Part shown: positions 1 through 8,973 of the stretch, piece by piece
Layout of the letters: every line of letters starts with the position of its first letter
Position numbering within the stretch: position 1 is the stretch's first letter
Assembly (NCBI RefSeq): GCF_007676705.1
Contig: NZ_VEBF01000004.1
Location: 248,001-312,000, forward strand
Reading direction: 5' to 3'
Length of the DNA: 64,000 nt
Source: Paenibacillus xylanexedens
GTDB lineage: Bacteria > Bacillota > Bacilli > Paenibacillales > Paenibacillaceae
The notes under the pieces: generated by a model
Database searches by the model: none
Seen by the model: only the letters and a program-made list of their open reading frames with translations
Told to the model about the DNA's origin: nothing
Translations under genes and position numbers: made by a program

Positions 1-930
1 GGGCTGGACATAGATGTCGGCATGTCGCAGGAAGGAAGGAATATTGTCCAGCTTGCCCCAGAACACAACATCGGCTGAAATACCAGCCGCCGTGGCCTGG
101 GCCCGCAATTCATCCAACAGATTGCCTTCCCCTGCGATCCAGCAGACCCAATCGGACCGTTTACTTTTCAGACTGGCTAAGGCTTTGATTAACACATGAA
201 CGCCCTTGATATATTCAAGCCTTCCGGTAAAGGCGATGACTTTCTTGCCGGTGGGTGGTCGCTGGCGGAACTTCGTCGCTGCTAATGCACGGTAAGCCGG
301 CAGATCCACGGCATAAGGGATTATCCGGAACTTCGATTCGGGAACGGCAAGCTCTGTAAGCGTACTCTTGATCCAGTGACTGGACACCAGAATGAGCTCA
401 GACAGTGCTGCACTTCGTTCTTCCAATGAGAGAAAATAACGTCCGCGTTTCGATTGCAAATATGCAGAGAGGGTTAGCTGCGGATTGGAATTTTGGGCAT
501 CATAGAAGGCTTCGCGTGCAAGTGCTCCATGATAACTGGTAACAAGCGGAATATTGCGGTTCAAGATGCGTTTTATGGCGACGGCAGCTACCGGATCTTG
601 CGCATGGATGACGTCATAGTGGTCCACCCCCAGATAAGCGGCAGCCATCTCGAAGGCATATCTGTTCAATTCATAATAAGCCAGAAGAGAATCAGCTGTG
701 AATTGTGGCAGATCGGTCGGATTGAGCTTCGCTTGCAGCATGGGCCACACTTTATCCTTGGAGAATGCCCGGTTCAGATTCCGAATATATACTTCGTTAT
801 TGGCACCGTTCGTGCCCATGATATCAACTTCAACACCAAGTGCGATCAGCCTGTCAGCCAGCTGTTTGACATATGTCCATATTCCACCCATATGTGTAAG
901 CTCCCAATACGTAACGAGCAGAACTCTCAT
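1..930 (-). CDS. GT-B glycosyltransferase (GT4-like), partial
   Basis: Open frame running off the left edge, so the C-terminus is missing; 310 codons are present. The start at 928-930 has an AAGGAGG site just upstream. The N-terminus begins MRVLLVTYWE followed by a glycine turn (THMGGIWTYVKQLADRL), typical of the first Rossmann fold of GT4 enzymes. Around residue 232 FTGRLEYIKG and around 265 GEGNLLDELR match the start of the donor-binding second domain. The usual E-x7-E motif would lie beyond the edge. Predicted to move a sugar from a nucleotide sugar to an acceptor in the cytoplasm; the acceptor cannot be told. No neighbour links it to a capsule or teichoic acid locus in this window. Confidence 0.85.
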   Translation of the reverse strand, partial: MRVLLVTYWELTHMGGIWTYVKQLADRLIALGVEVDIMGTNGANNEVYIRNLNRAFSKDKVWPMLQAKLNPTDLPQFTADSLLAYYELNRYAFEMAAAYLGVDHYDVIHAQDPVAAVAIKRILNRNIPLVTSYHGALAREAFYDAQNSNPQLTLSAYLQSKRGRYFLSLEERSAALSELILVSSHWIKSTLTELAVPESKFRIIPYAVDLPAYRALAATKFRQRPPTGKKVIAFTGRLEYIKGVHVLIKALASLKSKRSDWVCWIAGEGNLLDELRAQATAAGISADVVFWGKLDNIPSFLRHADIYVQP

Positions 931-1114
931 GGCTACCTCCTTGTCACGGCCTGCACCGACCGAGCTTCTATCCTTTTATTCTATGAAAAAAGAGGACCGG
1001 AAGGTCGGGCATTTCCGTTTAATTGCTTGAAAATGGGTGAATGCAAATGGCAATGGACGAGAGGAAGCATATCCTATCTACAGGAAGTTTCATGCAATGA
1101 AGGAGGGATCTATA

Positions 1115-1474
1115 GTGGCCGCATATGTACTCGAAATTCATGAGAATCTGCTACAGACTTTTGTTCCCGTGAAATATATAGACGTGGAATTAGCCTATGC
1201 TGGCGGTGAGGAAGGGACAGATGTATTTGTTGGTGGGGCCAGTATCCACGGGGAGCTATACCGACATCTTTTTCATATCGGATCGGGTTCGGGGGGAGCG
1301 GGCGGTAACCAGGTCATTCATAATCTGGATGTGTCATCCGAGCCTTATGAAATGAGGATCATCAGCAACAGTTCAGCACCGAATCATCTGGTTATTCGAA
1401 TGTATTGCAGGAGTATTCACGGTCAGACGTTGGGCATACTGTCAGAATATCAGATGATTAAACTTGCAGATTGA
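1115..1474 (+). CDS. Hypothetical protein (119 aa)
   Basis: I do not recognise this protein. The GTG start at 1115 is chosen because AAGGAGGG (about 1100-1107) sits eight bases upstream; the same frame stays open further upstream but has no ribosome site there. The product has no signal peptide or membrane segment. It reads as alternating short strands (ending in a stretch of HLVIRMYCRSIHGQTLGIL type) with a Gly/Ser-rich loop in the middle (GSGSGGAGG), suggesting a small beta-rich cytoplasmic protein. It is divergent from the glycosyltransferase on its left and precedes the efflux pump gene without an obvious terminator. Confidence 0.6.
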   Translation: MAAYVLEIHENLLQTFVPVKYIDVELAYAGGEEGTDVFVGGASIHGELYRHLFHIGSGSGGAGGNQVIHNLDVSSEPYEMRIISNSSAPNHLVIRMYCRSIHGQTLGILSEYQMIKLAD

Positions 1475-1579
1475 TATGGACATAATTGAATAGGCATGAT
1501 CAGCAAGTGGATGGAGCAGGGAAGTGCCTGTTCCATTTTTTTTGTGGTGTATCCATAGTAGAAAGTCCTAAAAAATAGC

Positions 1580-1607
1580 TTGACAGCAAAGGTATTTTCA
1601 TTAGAAT
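1580..1607 (+). promoter_or_regulatory. Predicted sigma-A promoter of the efflux pump gene
   Basis: TTGACA at 1580-1585 and TAGAAT at 1602-1607 are separated by 16 bases. Transcription would start near 1614, directly in front of three tandem palindromes, as in repressor-controlled efflux genes. Confidence 0.6.
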
Positions 1608-1619
1608 TAGATCAGTGTT

Positions 1620-1657
1620 AAACGAAAGTTTAAAACGACGGTTTAAAACGATAGTTT
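1620..1657 (+). promoter_or_regulatory. Triple operator-like palindromes
   Basis: Three 12-base imperfect palindromes of the form AAAC-N5-GTTT or AAAC-N4-GTTT occur at 1620-1631 (AAACGAAAGTTT), 1633-1644 (AAACGACGGTTT) and 1646-1657 (AAACGATAGTTT). Their period is exactly 13 bases. They begin a few bases after the predicted transcription start of the MFS gene. Such arrays usually bind a TetR- or MarR-type repressor; no such regulator gene lies in the window next to the pump. Confidence 0.5.
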
Positions 1658-1703
1658 GAGATTGGTCGTAAATATAGGCTGAGCAAGACACAGGGATATA
1701 CCT

Positions 1704-3221
1704 GTGATCGGCTGGCTGGAAAAGAGTGTGGAGAACGTGAAAGAACAAACAGTAGTATCCCAGGAGCCGGCAGAGTTTTCAATCAAAACGATTATACTGC
1801 CACTCCTGGCTATTATCGTCGGAATGATTATGGTCATTCTGGACAGCACGGTGGTGAACGTGGCCATCCCGAATCTGGTACAATATTTTGAAACAGATCT
1901 AAAGACCGTTCAATGGACGGTTACGGGTTATACCCTGGCTTTGTCTGCGGTTATTCCACTGGCAGGCTGGTTAACTGACCGTTTTGGTGCCAAAAGAGTA
2001 TTCCTGTTTACGATTGCCATGTTTACCTTGGGTTCTGTATTATGCTCGATCGCCCAATCGCCTGAGCAATTGATCATTTACCGTGTCATTCAGGGCCTCG
2101 GTGGAGGCATGGTTGCTCCTATTGGTATGGCGATGGTCTTTCGTCTGGCTCCTCCTGAGCGAAGAGGCTCCATCATGGGTATGCTCGGAATTCCCATGCT
2201 GCTTGCCCCTGCATTGGGTCCGGTGTTGTCCGGATGGTTTATTGAATCACTGAGCTGGCACTGGATCTTCCTGATTAACTTGCCAATTGGTATTGCAGCT
2301 TTCATTCTATGTATCAAGTTCTTGCCTGATACAGATCGTGGACGCACACCTGCACTGGATCTGCTCGGCATGATTCTGGCTCCGATTGCATTCTCGATGC
2401 TCGCTTATGGTGTGAGTGAGGGTGGAACGAGCTGGACATCTGCAACAACACTGACGGGTGTAATTGTGGGTGGTGTAGCGCTCATTTTGTTCATTGTTGT
2501 AGAATTACGTCATCAAAATCCGTTGCTGGAACTCCGGGTGTTCAAATCATCTGACTTCTCGCGGGGGATTGTACTCGCATGGGTGTCACAAGTGGCGCTG
2601 TTCGGTGCGATGATTCTGATCCCGCTCTATTTGCAGCAGATCAAAGGATACACTGCGCTGGAGACAGGACTTATTTTGCTTCCACAGGCTCTGGCTTCCG
2701 GCGTGGGTATGCCGCTCGGCGGTCGATTGTTTGATAAAATTGGCGCGAGACCTCTGGCTTTCGTGGGTCTGGGCATTATCTCGGGTGCACTGTTTATTCT
2801 GTCCTCCATCACGGCAGAGACAGGTCTTGGTCTGATTATTACAGCTCTGGTTATGATGGGCCTGGGTATGGGCTTGTCCATGATGCCGCTCAATACACAT
2901 GTATTGAATGCCGCACCACGTAAGTTGGTTGGACGGGTTACACCGCTCACGGCTGCAGCACAGCAAGTGGTCGTATCCTTCGCAGTTGCAGGGCTTACAG
3001 GCTTCCTTACTTCAAGAATCGCAGACGATACAACCAGCACGGAGCCGACGGCTATAGTGCAAGGTCTGGTGGGTGGTTTCAATGATACATTCTTCCTGGC
3101 CGCTTGTATTGCATTGTTCGGATGTTTACTCAGTCTGATCCTGCGCAAACCGAAACCAATGCCGAAGGAAGACCTTCAGAATGGCGACAAGCCTGATCCC
3201 GCAATGATGATGGGACACTAA
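1704..3221 (+). CDS. MFS efflux transporter, DHA2 (EmrB/QacA-like) family
   Basis: 505 residues with about 14 hydrophobic segments, the size and topology of DHA2 drug:proton antiporters in the cytoplasmic membrane. Visible family motifs are LDSTVVNVAIPNL in helix 1 (motif D1), the loop 2-3 motif GWLTDRFGAKRVF, and the helix-5 antiporter motif (GIPMLLAPALGPVLSGWF). The C-terminus is short and hydrophilic. The GTG at 1704 gives the longest product but has only a weak ribosome site; the GTG at 1737 is an alternative. A promoter with three operator-like palindromes lies upstream and a strong terminator downstream, so it appears to be a single-gene, repressor-controlled unit. Substrate unknown. 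Confidence 0.9.
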   Translation: MIGWLEKSVENVKEQTVVSQEPAEFSIKTIILPLLAIIVGMIMVILDSTVVNVAIPNLVQYFETDLKTVQWTVTGYTLALSAVIPLAGWLTDRFGAKRVFLFTIAMFTLGSVLCSIAQSPEQLIIYRVIQGLGGGMVAPIGMAMVFRLAPPERRGSIMGMLGIPMLLAPALGPVLSGWFIESLSWHWIFLINLPIGIAAFILCIKFLPDTDRGRTPALDLLGMILAPIAFSMLAYGVSEGGTSWTSATTLTGVIVGGVALILFIVVELRHQNPLLELRVFKSSDFSRGIVLAWVSQVALFGAMILIPLYLQQIKGYTALETGLILLPQALASGVGMPLGGRLFDKIGARPLAFVGLGIISGALFILSSITAETGLGLIITALVMMGLGMGLSMMPLNTHVLNAAPRKLVGRVTPLTAAAQQVVVSFAVAGLTGFLTSRIADDTTSTEPTAIVQGLVGGFNDTFFLAACIALFGCLLSLILRKPKPMPKEDLQNGDKPDPAMMMGH

Positions 3222-3231
3222 AAAACCTATT

Positions 3232-3267
3232 AAGGCAGTTCAGAGAATTTCTCTGAGCTGCCTTTTT
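3232..3267 (+). terminator. Rho-independent terminator
   Basis: Long inverted repeat AAGGCAGTTCAGAGAA / TTCTCTGAGCTGCCTT followed by a T run. It ends the MFS transcript and can also serve the convergent glycosyltransferase gene. Confidence 0.85.
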
Positions 3268-3274
3268 GCGATCC

Positions 3275-4348
3275 TCAATGGAAAATACGCAAGGCGGTCA
3301 TCATTTCACGGAAAGATATGGCATATCGATCTGGTGAAAAAGACAAGCTCATATGCTGTCTGCCCTGAATGCGAATATATTCACGAAGCTTCTCGTTGTT
3401 CATGAGGTCCATTGCTTCGGAGACAGCTGCACTGACATTGCCAATCGGATAGAACTTTCCAGTCTTGTTATGTGTGATAAATGAACGTACACCATCCGAA
3501 TCTGTACTGAGTACCGGGCAGCCACAAGAGATGGCTTCAGCGACGGCATAGCCGAATCCTTCAAGTAGGGAAGTGGATAACATGATGCCCCCTGAAGCGG
3601 CAATCATGGAATAGAAGGTAGGCATCTGAGAATGGGGAACATTGATGAAGATGCCAATTTTGTCTTCAAGCCCGTATTCTGCCAGCATATGCCGGAACAT
3701 GACTTCATCCTCAGGATTAGCCAAAATGGGATCGTGGAACAACCATAGTCTGGCTTGCGGATTTTTTTTGATGATTTCACTAGATATGGTTAGATATTCA
3801 CGCCAGTTTTTGTTGTGTTCGAGTCGGCCTACCCATGCGAGTACCGGATAGGGTGGGGTATCTACCAAGATCGGGGCAAAGGTTTCCGTATCCAGCATAT
3901 TGGGAATCACAAACCGATGAAGCCAAGGACAGATATGAATGAACATATCCAGCAGGTGGTCTGTGGGGGGCAAAACAGCAGCATCGCAATGGGCTTGAAG
4001 GTAAGGTACAGCCATTTGGATGGTTTCCAGCGCCTGATCGCGCGTTCCGAGTCCCTGGGCTTCAAAAATAATTCGTCTGGTATAACCGAGTCCTCTCAAG
4101 CGGCCGGGCATAGCGATGTCTGACGTGGCAATGATGGCATCATAATGTTGTGTATGAATTAAATGATGAATATCCTCGTCACTGGACGCAGTGAAAATGG
4201 GTGTATCACTGTTGTTTTGTAATCCCGACCCCGTGTTGAGATACAATAAGTGCGCTTCTATGCCATGACGTTTCAGAACGGCGGTGCGCAGTCGATTTAA
4301 CGTATCGACGCCACCGCTTGGAACATAAAACGTGAATAATACTTTCAC
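3275..4348 (-). CDS. GT4-like glycosyltransferase (poly(glycerol-phosphate) transferase/TagE-like context not shown)
   Basis: 357 residues from the GTG at 4346-4348, chosen because GAGGG lies eight bases upstream; the frame is open about 33 codons further but without a ribosome site. It starts VKVLFTFYVPSGGVDTLNR, the N-terminal GT-B fold with its Gly loop. Near residue 173 is AWVGRLEHNKNW and near 261 STSLLEGFGYAVAEAISCG, which contains the E-x7-E donor-binding motif of GT4 retaining transferases. No signal peptide, so cytoplasmic or membrane-associated. The left-edge gene is also GT4-like but the two are not adjacent. Donor and acceptor cannot be inferred; the TagE comparison is only one possibility. 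Confidence 0.85.
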   Translation of the reverse strand: MKVLFTFYVPSGGVDTLNRLRTAVLKRHGIEAHLLYLNTGSGLQNNSDTPIFTASSDEDIHHLIHTQHYDAIIATSDIAMPGRLRGLGYTRRIIFEAQGLGTRDQALETIQMAVPYLQAHCDAAVLPPTDHLLDMFIHICPWLHRFVIPNMLDTETFAPILVDTPPYPVLAWVGRLEHNKNWREYLTISSEIIKKNPQARLWLFHDPILANPEDEVMFRHMLAEYGLEDKIGIFINVPHSQMPTFYSMIAASGGIMLSTSLLEGFGYAVAEAISCGCPVLSTDSDGVRSFITHNKTGKFYPIGNVSAAVSEAMDLMNNEKLREYIRIQGRQHMSLSFSPDRYAISFREMMTALRIFH

Positions 4349-4592
4349 ACGATTCACCCTCTGACTTTTGGTCAGGAGCACATTCTCCTGTACTGTATGG
4401 TACGTTGGCTTTATGCGCAGGGTGTGGGTGTTACTGTAATTGTTCACATTTTAGACAATTATTTTTAAGCTTTCTTTCAAGTGACATTAAGCTGAGTTTA
4501 GGATAGCTCACGTAAGATACAAGGAACTTCCCGTGCCCAACATCTACTGAAATGATGGTGCACGGGTATTTTAACGGGAAAGGATGAATGAT

Positions 4593-5720
4593 GTGCTCGA
4601 AGTGAAACAGGTCAGCAAAGTGTACGAAGGGCAGCGCGGCGTGCATCAACTGGAATTCACCATGGAACGTGGTGAGATTGTCGGGTTTCTCGGACCGAAT
4701 GGTGCCGGAAAAACAACAACAATGCGTATGATTACGGGCTATCTGCATCCAACCACGGGCTCCATTATGGTGGATGGGGCATCGGTGCATGAGCAAGGCC
4801 AGCGTGTTCGTTCGAAGATTGGGTACCTGCCTGAAACACCGCCGCTCTATCCGGATATGACGGTGCAGTCCTATCTCCGATTCGTAGCGAATCTAAGAGA
4901 TGTTCCAGCCCGTGAGGTCAAGCTGCGGGTCAGTGAGATGGTTAGCAGATTGGGACTTCAGGGGCGAGAAAAACAACTGGTGCGTGGATTGTCCAAGGGG
5001 TACAAACAGCGTCTTGGTCTGGCTGGAGCCATCATTCACAAGCCAGATCTGCTCGTTCTGGATGAGCCAACATCGGGACTTGATCCGAATCAGATCATCG
5101 AGATTCGGGATCTGATCCGGGAACTGGGCGAGAACCATACGGTACTGCTCAGTACGCATATTTTGCCAGAAGTGAGCACGCTCTGTAATCGAATGTTGAT
5201 CATTAATCAGGGACAGCTCGTGCTGGATGGTTCACCACAGCATTTCGGCTCAGCGATGGGGGATCAGTTCAAGGTGTCGATTGAAGTGAAGGCCACTGCG
5301 GAGCAACTACATAATGTGCTGACACCATGGGAGAAGGTGCGGAGCGAAGTCATTCAGGCATCGGATGCGAATACAGCCAAAGACACTTCACTTACATCAA
5401 GTTCAGTGGATACGGTTAAAATGCTGCTCACCGGAGAGAGCGCGGAAGATTTTCGGGAAGAGCTGTTCTACCTTTTGTCCGGTGCAGGATTACCGATACT
5501 GGAGATGAAGAAGGAGAATCTAAGTCTGGAGCAAATCTTCCTGAAGCTGACCACAACCGAGACAACAGACACAGACGCGAATTCGGCAGATGTGGATAAG
5601 GTTGCTGGGGCAGAGACGGATCAGAACGTAACTTCGGACAGCGACTCGTCGAGCATATCGGGAACAAGTACATCAGCGGATTCCTCGTCCCATTCTCGCA
5701 AAGGGGAGGACTCCAAATGA
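4593..5720 (+). CDS. ABC transporter ATP-binding protein (GldA/NatA-like)
   Basis: Nucleotide-binding subunit of an ABC-2 type exporter. Walker A GPNGAGKTT is near residues 34-42, the signature LSKGYKQRLGLAGA near 133-146, Walker B LLVLDEPTSGLDP near 153-165 and the switch histidine in LLSTHIL near 186. The C-terminal part after about residue 310 is a low-complexity Thr/Asp/Ser tail, longer than usual for the family. GTG at 4593 is preferred because GGGAAAGG lies nine bases upstream; an in-frame ATG at 4584 is too close to that site. The stop overlaps the start of the permease gene by four bases, so the two are translationally coupled in a four-gene operon. Confidence 0.93.
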   Translation: MLEVKQVSKVYEGQRGVHQLEFTMERGEIVGFLGPNGAGKTTTMRMITGYLHPTTGSIMVDGASVHEQGQRVRSKIGYLPETPPLYPDMTVQSYLRFVANLRDVPAREVKLRVSEMVSRLGLQGREKQLVRGLSKGYKQRLGLAGAIIHKPDLLVLDEPTSGLDPNQIIEIRDLIRELGENHTVLLSTHILPEVSTLCNRMLIINQGQLVLDGSPQHFGSAMGDQFKVSIEVKATAEQLHNVLTPWEKVRSEVIQASDANTAKDTSLTSSSVDTVKMLLTGESAEDFREELFYLLSGAGLPILEMKKENLSLEQIFLKLTTTETTDTDANSADVDKVAGAETDQNVTSDSDSSSISGTSTSADSSSHSRKGEDSK

Positions 5721-6433
5721 GACGAATGATGGCGGTATGCAACAAAGAGCTGCAAGCTTATTTTCTGTCCCCGACTTCCTATTTTGCTTTTGCCGTATAC
5801 GTACTGATGACCAGTTTGTTGTTCTATTCAAGCTTTGTATATTATCAGCCGAGCATTGTCGATTATCGACTTGTGCTAGGTGATACGTTATCTATGCTGC
5901 TTTTTGTAATCCCATTGTTGACAATGCGACTCGTTGCAGAGGAATTCAGACAAGGGACGGATGAATTGTTGCTGACCTCACCAGCACGTGTCACCGAAAT
6001 TATTTTTGGCAAATATCTCGCTGCTCTCGCCATTCTGGTCGTGCTCATCCTGTGCAGTCTGGTGTACCCCTTCATCATGTCGTTCTATGGGACACTGGAT
6101 ATGACGACGGTATGGATGTCTGCGCTGGGTCTATTTTTCCTGGGCGGAAGCATGATGGCGATTGGACTCTTCGCTTCTACGTTATCCCAGCATCAGATGG
6201 TGTCTGCGGTAGCGGGTTTTATTATTTTGCTCGTTTTGTGGATGCTTGATTCATTCGCAGGCAATACGGGATCTGCTTTGCAACAGTGGCTGGATCCGTT
6301 TGCCCTGACCAACCGGTTCGACAGCTTCATGAAAGGCGTGCTTAGTGGACCGGATATCTTGTATTATGTCACCCTTTCGGGTGTGTTTCTGCTGTTAAGC
6401 ATTCAAATTGTGGAACGGAAGCGGTGGAGGTGA
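5717..6433 (+). CDS. ABC-2 type transporter permease (GldF-like)
   Basis: 238 residues with about six membrane helices, beginning MRRMMAVCNKELQAYFLSP, the typical amphipathic lead-in of ABC-2 permeases. The motif MRLVAEEFRQGTDELLLTSP after the second helix is characteristic of the GldF/NosY-like group. It overlaps the upstream ATPase gene by ATGA and is followed after four bases by the GldG-like gene. In Bacteroidetes GldA-GldF-GldG serve gliding; in Firmicutes the same trio is widespread with no known link to motility, so the cargo is unknown. Confidence 0.9.
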   Translation: MRRMMAVCNKELQAYFLSPTSYFAFAVYVLMTSLLFYSSFVYYQPSIVDYRLVLGDTLSMLLFVIPLLTMRLVAEEFRQGTDELLLTSPARVTEIIFGKYLAALAILVVLILCSLVYPFIMSFYGTLDMTTVWMSALGLFFLGGSMMAIGLFASTLSQHQMVSAVAGFIILLVLWMLDSFAGNTGSALQQWLDPFALTNRFDSFMKGVLSGPDILYYVTLSGVFLLLSIQIVERKRWR

Positions 6434-6437
6434 GAAG

Positions 6438-7832
6438 ATGAAAAAATGGTTAAGTCATACCAACAGTACCGTGTTGTCCGTAGCGGTGATTGGCATCTTT
6501 ATTTTGCTAACACTGTTCTTGAATTCACTCGGCGGCTTCCAGCTGGATCTGACCTCGAACAAACAATATACGTTGTCTGACCAGTCCCTTACTGCGATCA
6601 AAAATGTGAAGGATGACGTCAACATTCTGGTGTTAACCGTCGAAAATGCCAACAACACCGTCCTGAACCGCGAGGTCACGGATATGGTGGAAGAATACAC
6701 CAAACGCAACAGCAAGTTAAAGCTAAAACAGTATAATCTGACGCAGGAACCTGCGCTTGCATCCAAATACGGCATAACTGGCAGCTCCATTGTGCTGGAA
6801 CAAGGAGATCAACACAAAGTGATTGATATCGCCAGTTTGTTCACTGCAACAGGTGACGGCAGTGATGGGTCATACCAGTTCACAGGTGAGGAGAAGTTAA
6901 CGCAGGCGTTAATGAATATGTCCTCTACCGAGATGCACAAAATGGTATTCCTGACTGGGCATGAAGAGCTGAGTCTCACTCAGATGACTACACTGCAGTC
7001 CTCCCTGGAACAGAACAATGTGCAAACGGAAGAATTGCAGCTGAATCAAGCTGGCAAGGTTCCCGAAGATGCAGATGTGCTGGCCATTATTGGGCCACAA
7101 CGTGATCTCAGTGATACCGAAATGAAAGCTATTCGCACGTATCTGAGTAATGGAGGCAAGTTGTTATTATCCCTCGGATTTGTGGAAGATATGAAATCCA
7201 GTTGGAAAAACATCGATGCCCTCATGGCTGACTATGGCGTTGTTAATGAGCATGCGGTCATGGTGGATAATCAGCAGGCCAGTACGATGGGTCCCCTTTG
7301 GGTGGTGCCGGAGTATGGTACACATGCAATCACGGAAAAACTTGCTGCGAGCCAATTGTATCCGATGTTGTCGCTGTCGATTGCGCTGACCAGCAAAGAA
7401 CAGGATAAATATACACTTTCGCCATTGATTCATTCTTCGAATGATAGTTACGGCGAGACGAATATCGGCGGCTTATTGCAAAATGAAACGACCAATGATC
7501 CGGAAGAGGACATTCAGGGTCCAGTGGAACTGGGATACGCAGCCGATACGACGGATGGCCAACCGAAGGCGGTTATTCTGGGCTCGTCCATTTTCATGCA
7601 GGATTCGGAAATTGCAAATGGCGGTAATCGGGATTTTATTTTGAATACCGTGAACTATCTGAGTGAAAAAGAAGATGGATTGACGATTCGCCCACGGGTA
7701 CAAGCCGGTTATGAAATGGCATATTTGAACGGTGAACAGGCTAGAACGATCTTCTTCGTGGCAATTGTCGCGTTCCCGCTCATCTTTGTTATAATCGGAG
7801 TACTCTTATGGTGGAGGCGCAGACGAGTATGA
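6438..7832 (+). CDS. GldG-like ABC transporter auxiliary protein
   Basis: 464 residues from the ATG at 6438, which has GGAGGTGAG just upstream. One N-terminal helix (about residues 10-30, LSVAVIGIFILLTLF) and one C-terminal helix (about 437-459) ending in WWRRRRV anchor a large domain that should face outward. After the first helix comes FQLDLTSNKQYTLSDQS, the hallmark of the GldG/ABC_transp_aux family, followed by the region with DVLAIIGPQRDLSDTE and GGKLLLSLGF. It probably assists the ABC-2 exporter encoded just upstream. Stop and next start overlap (ATGA). Confidence 0.88.
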   Translation: MKKWLSHTNSTVLSVAVIGIFILLTLFLNSLGGFQLDLTSNKQYTLSDQSLTAIKNVKDDVNILVLTVENANNTVLNREVTDMVEEYTKRNSKLKLKQYNLTQEPALASKYGITGSSIVLEQGDQHKVIDIASLFTATGDGSDGSYQFTGEEKLTQALMNMSSTEMHKMVFLTGHEELSLTQMTTLQSSLEQNNVQTEELQLNQAGKVPEDADVLAIIGPQRDLSDTEMKAIRTYLSNGGKLLLSLGFVEDMKSSWKNIDALMADYGVVNEHAVMVDNQQASTMGPLWVVPEYGTHAITEKLAASQLYPMLSLSIALTSKEQDKYTLSPLIHSSNDSYGETNIGGLLQNETTNDPEEDIQGPVELGYAADTTDGQPKAVILGSSIFMQDSEIANGGNRDFILNTVNYLSEKEDGLTIRPRVQAGYEMAYLNGEQARTIFFVAIVAFPLIFVIIGVLLWWRRRRV

Positions 7833-8785
7833 GAAAATGGGTCCCAACGATATTGGTGGTCATCGTACTGATTGTGGGTTGGGTGTACGCAGCCAGTCAA
7901 AATTATTTTCGGGAAGAAGAAGCGGTACAAGCAAAGTTGCTTGGCATTCAGTCCGGGGACATCCAATCCATCACGATACATGACACAACGGAGGAGACAA
8001 CTGGTGCAGCATCATCGTCGACTTTGGAGCTTGAGAATAGCGTCTGGCAGATGGTTGAGCCGAAAGCCTATCCTCTGAACGGTTACAGTGTGAGCAGTTG
8101 GCTGGATGCTCTGAGTAGTGCGAATCAGGAACTGTTGGTGGAAGAAGCACCGACGGATCTGGATAAATACCGATTAGGAACAGACGCTACACGTATGGAT
8201 ATCAAATTAAAAGATAATCGGGAGATCAAACTGGCTATTGGCGGCCAGCTACCAGCAGATGATGCACTTTATGTGCGCGTTGATTCGGGTCCGGTGGTTG
8301 CTGTGCAGACAGAGACGATGACCAACATAGACTTGTCACGTCGTGATCTGTTGGACACAACCCCTTTTAACATGGATGAGACGAATGTCGCGTCTCTGGA
8401 GTGGGAAGGTGAAGCTGCCACCTGGATGTTGAAATCAACATCGGGGGATGGTGCGGCAGAGCAGGTCTGGACACTGAATGGAAAATCCATTGAAGCCACA
8501 GATGCCGTATCTCTCATTGGCAAAATCAAAAACCTGTCTACCGCCGATGATGTGCGCAAAGCTTCAGAGCTGAAGGGTACCATCCCCCGATTCACCTTGT
8601 CTGTTGAACAGACTGTAAATGGGCAGCAAGTTCGAGATGTGTATCGGGGACTTACACTGCCGTCCGAACCGGATCAGATCTGGGTCATTACACCGGATGG
8701 TCAGTGGGCATATGCCATGGATGCGACGAGTCTGACGGAAGCGGAGAAATTTCCGGATACGATTAAAGCATCAGAAGGGGAATGA
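7829..8785 (+). CDS. DUF4340 domain protein, ABC operon fourth gene
   Basis: 318 residues from the ATG at 7829, which overlaps the GldG-like stop in an ATGA; an ATG at 7808 is an alternative start. A single N-terminal helix (WVPTILVVIVLIVGWVYAAS) anchors an extracytoplasmic domain with several repeats of a beta-rich kind (LELENSVWQMVEPKAYPLN, WEGEAATWMLKSTS), the pattern of DUF4340. Members of this family regularly close GldA-F-G operons. Molecular function is unknown; a structural or substrate-handling role outside the membrane is inference from position. Confidence 0.82.
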   Translation: MRKWVPTILVVIVLIVGWVYAASQNYFREEEAVQAKLLGIQSGDIQSITIHDTTEETTGAASSSTLELENSVWQMVEPKAYPLNGYSVSSWLDALSSANQELLVEEAPTDLDKYRLGTDATRMDIKLKDNREIKLAIGGQLPADDALYVRVDSGPVVAVQTETMTNIDLSRRDLLDTTPFNMDETNVASLEWEGEAATWMLKSTSGDGAAEQVWTLNGKSIEATDAVSLIGKIKNLSTADDVRKASELKGTIPRFTLSVEQTVNGQQVRDVYRGLTLPSEPDQIWVITPDGQWAYAMDATSLTEAEKFPDTIKASEGE

Positions 8786-8845
8786 ACAAGAAAATAAGAA
8801 AAGTGAGTATGACTAACTTGAAATGAAATTCAAGTTAGAATAAAG

Positions 8846-8877
8846 CAGTGCCGCAATTCATGCGGCACTGTTTTTTT
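8846..8877 (+). terminator. Rho-independent terminator of the ABC operon
   Basis: CAGTGCCGC / GCGGCACTG stem with a seven-base loop and seven Ts. A second weaker inverted repeat (AACTTGA / TCAAGTT) lies just before it at about 8816-8836. Confidence 0.88.
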
Positions 8878-8973
8878 ATAGGGAAAGGAACCATATCCTT
8901 TCAGCATATCGGTACGTACAGAAGCGCATCCTAACTTTGTGATCAAAACCAACAAACATTGGAGGATGAGTAC

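Noticed and set aside
493..1143. 216-codon plus-strand open frame over the left glycosyltransferase gene
   Set aside because: The opposite strand encodes a clear GT4 protein with a good start; this frame is its antisense.
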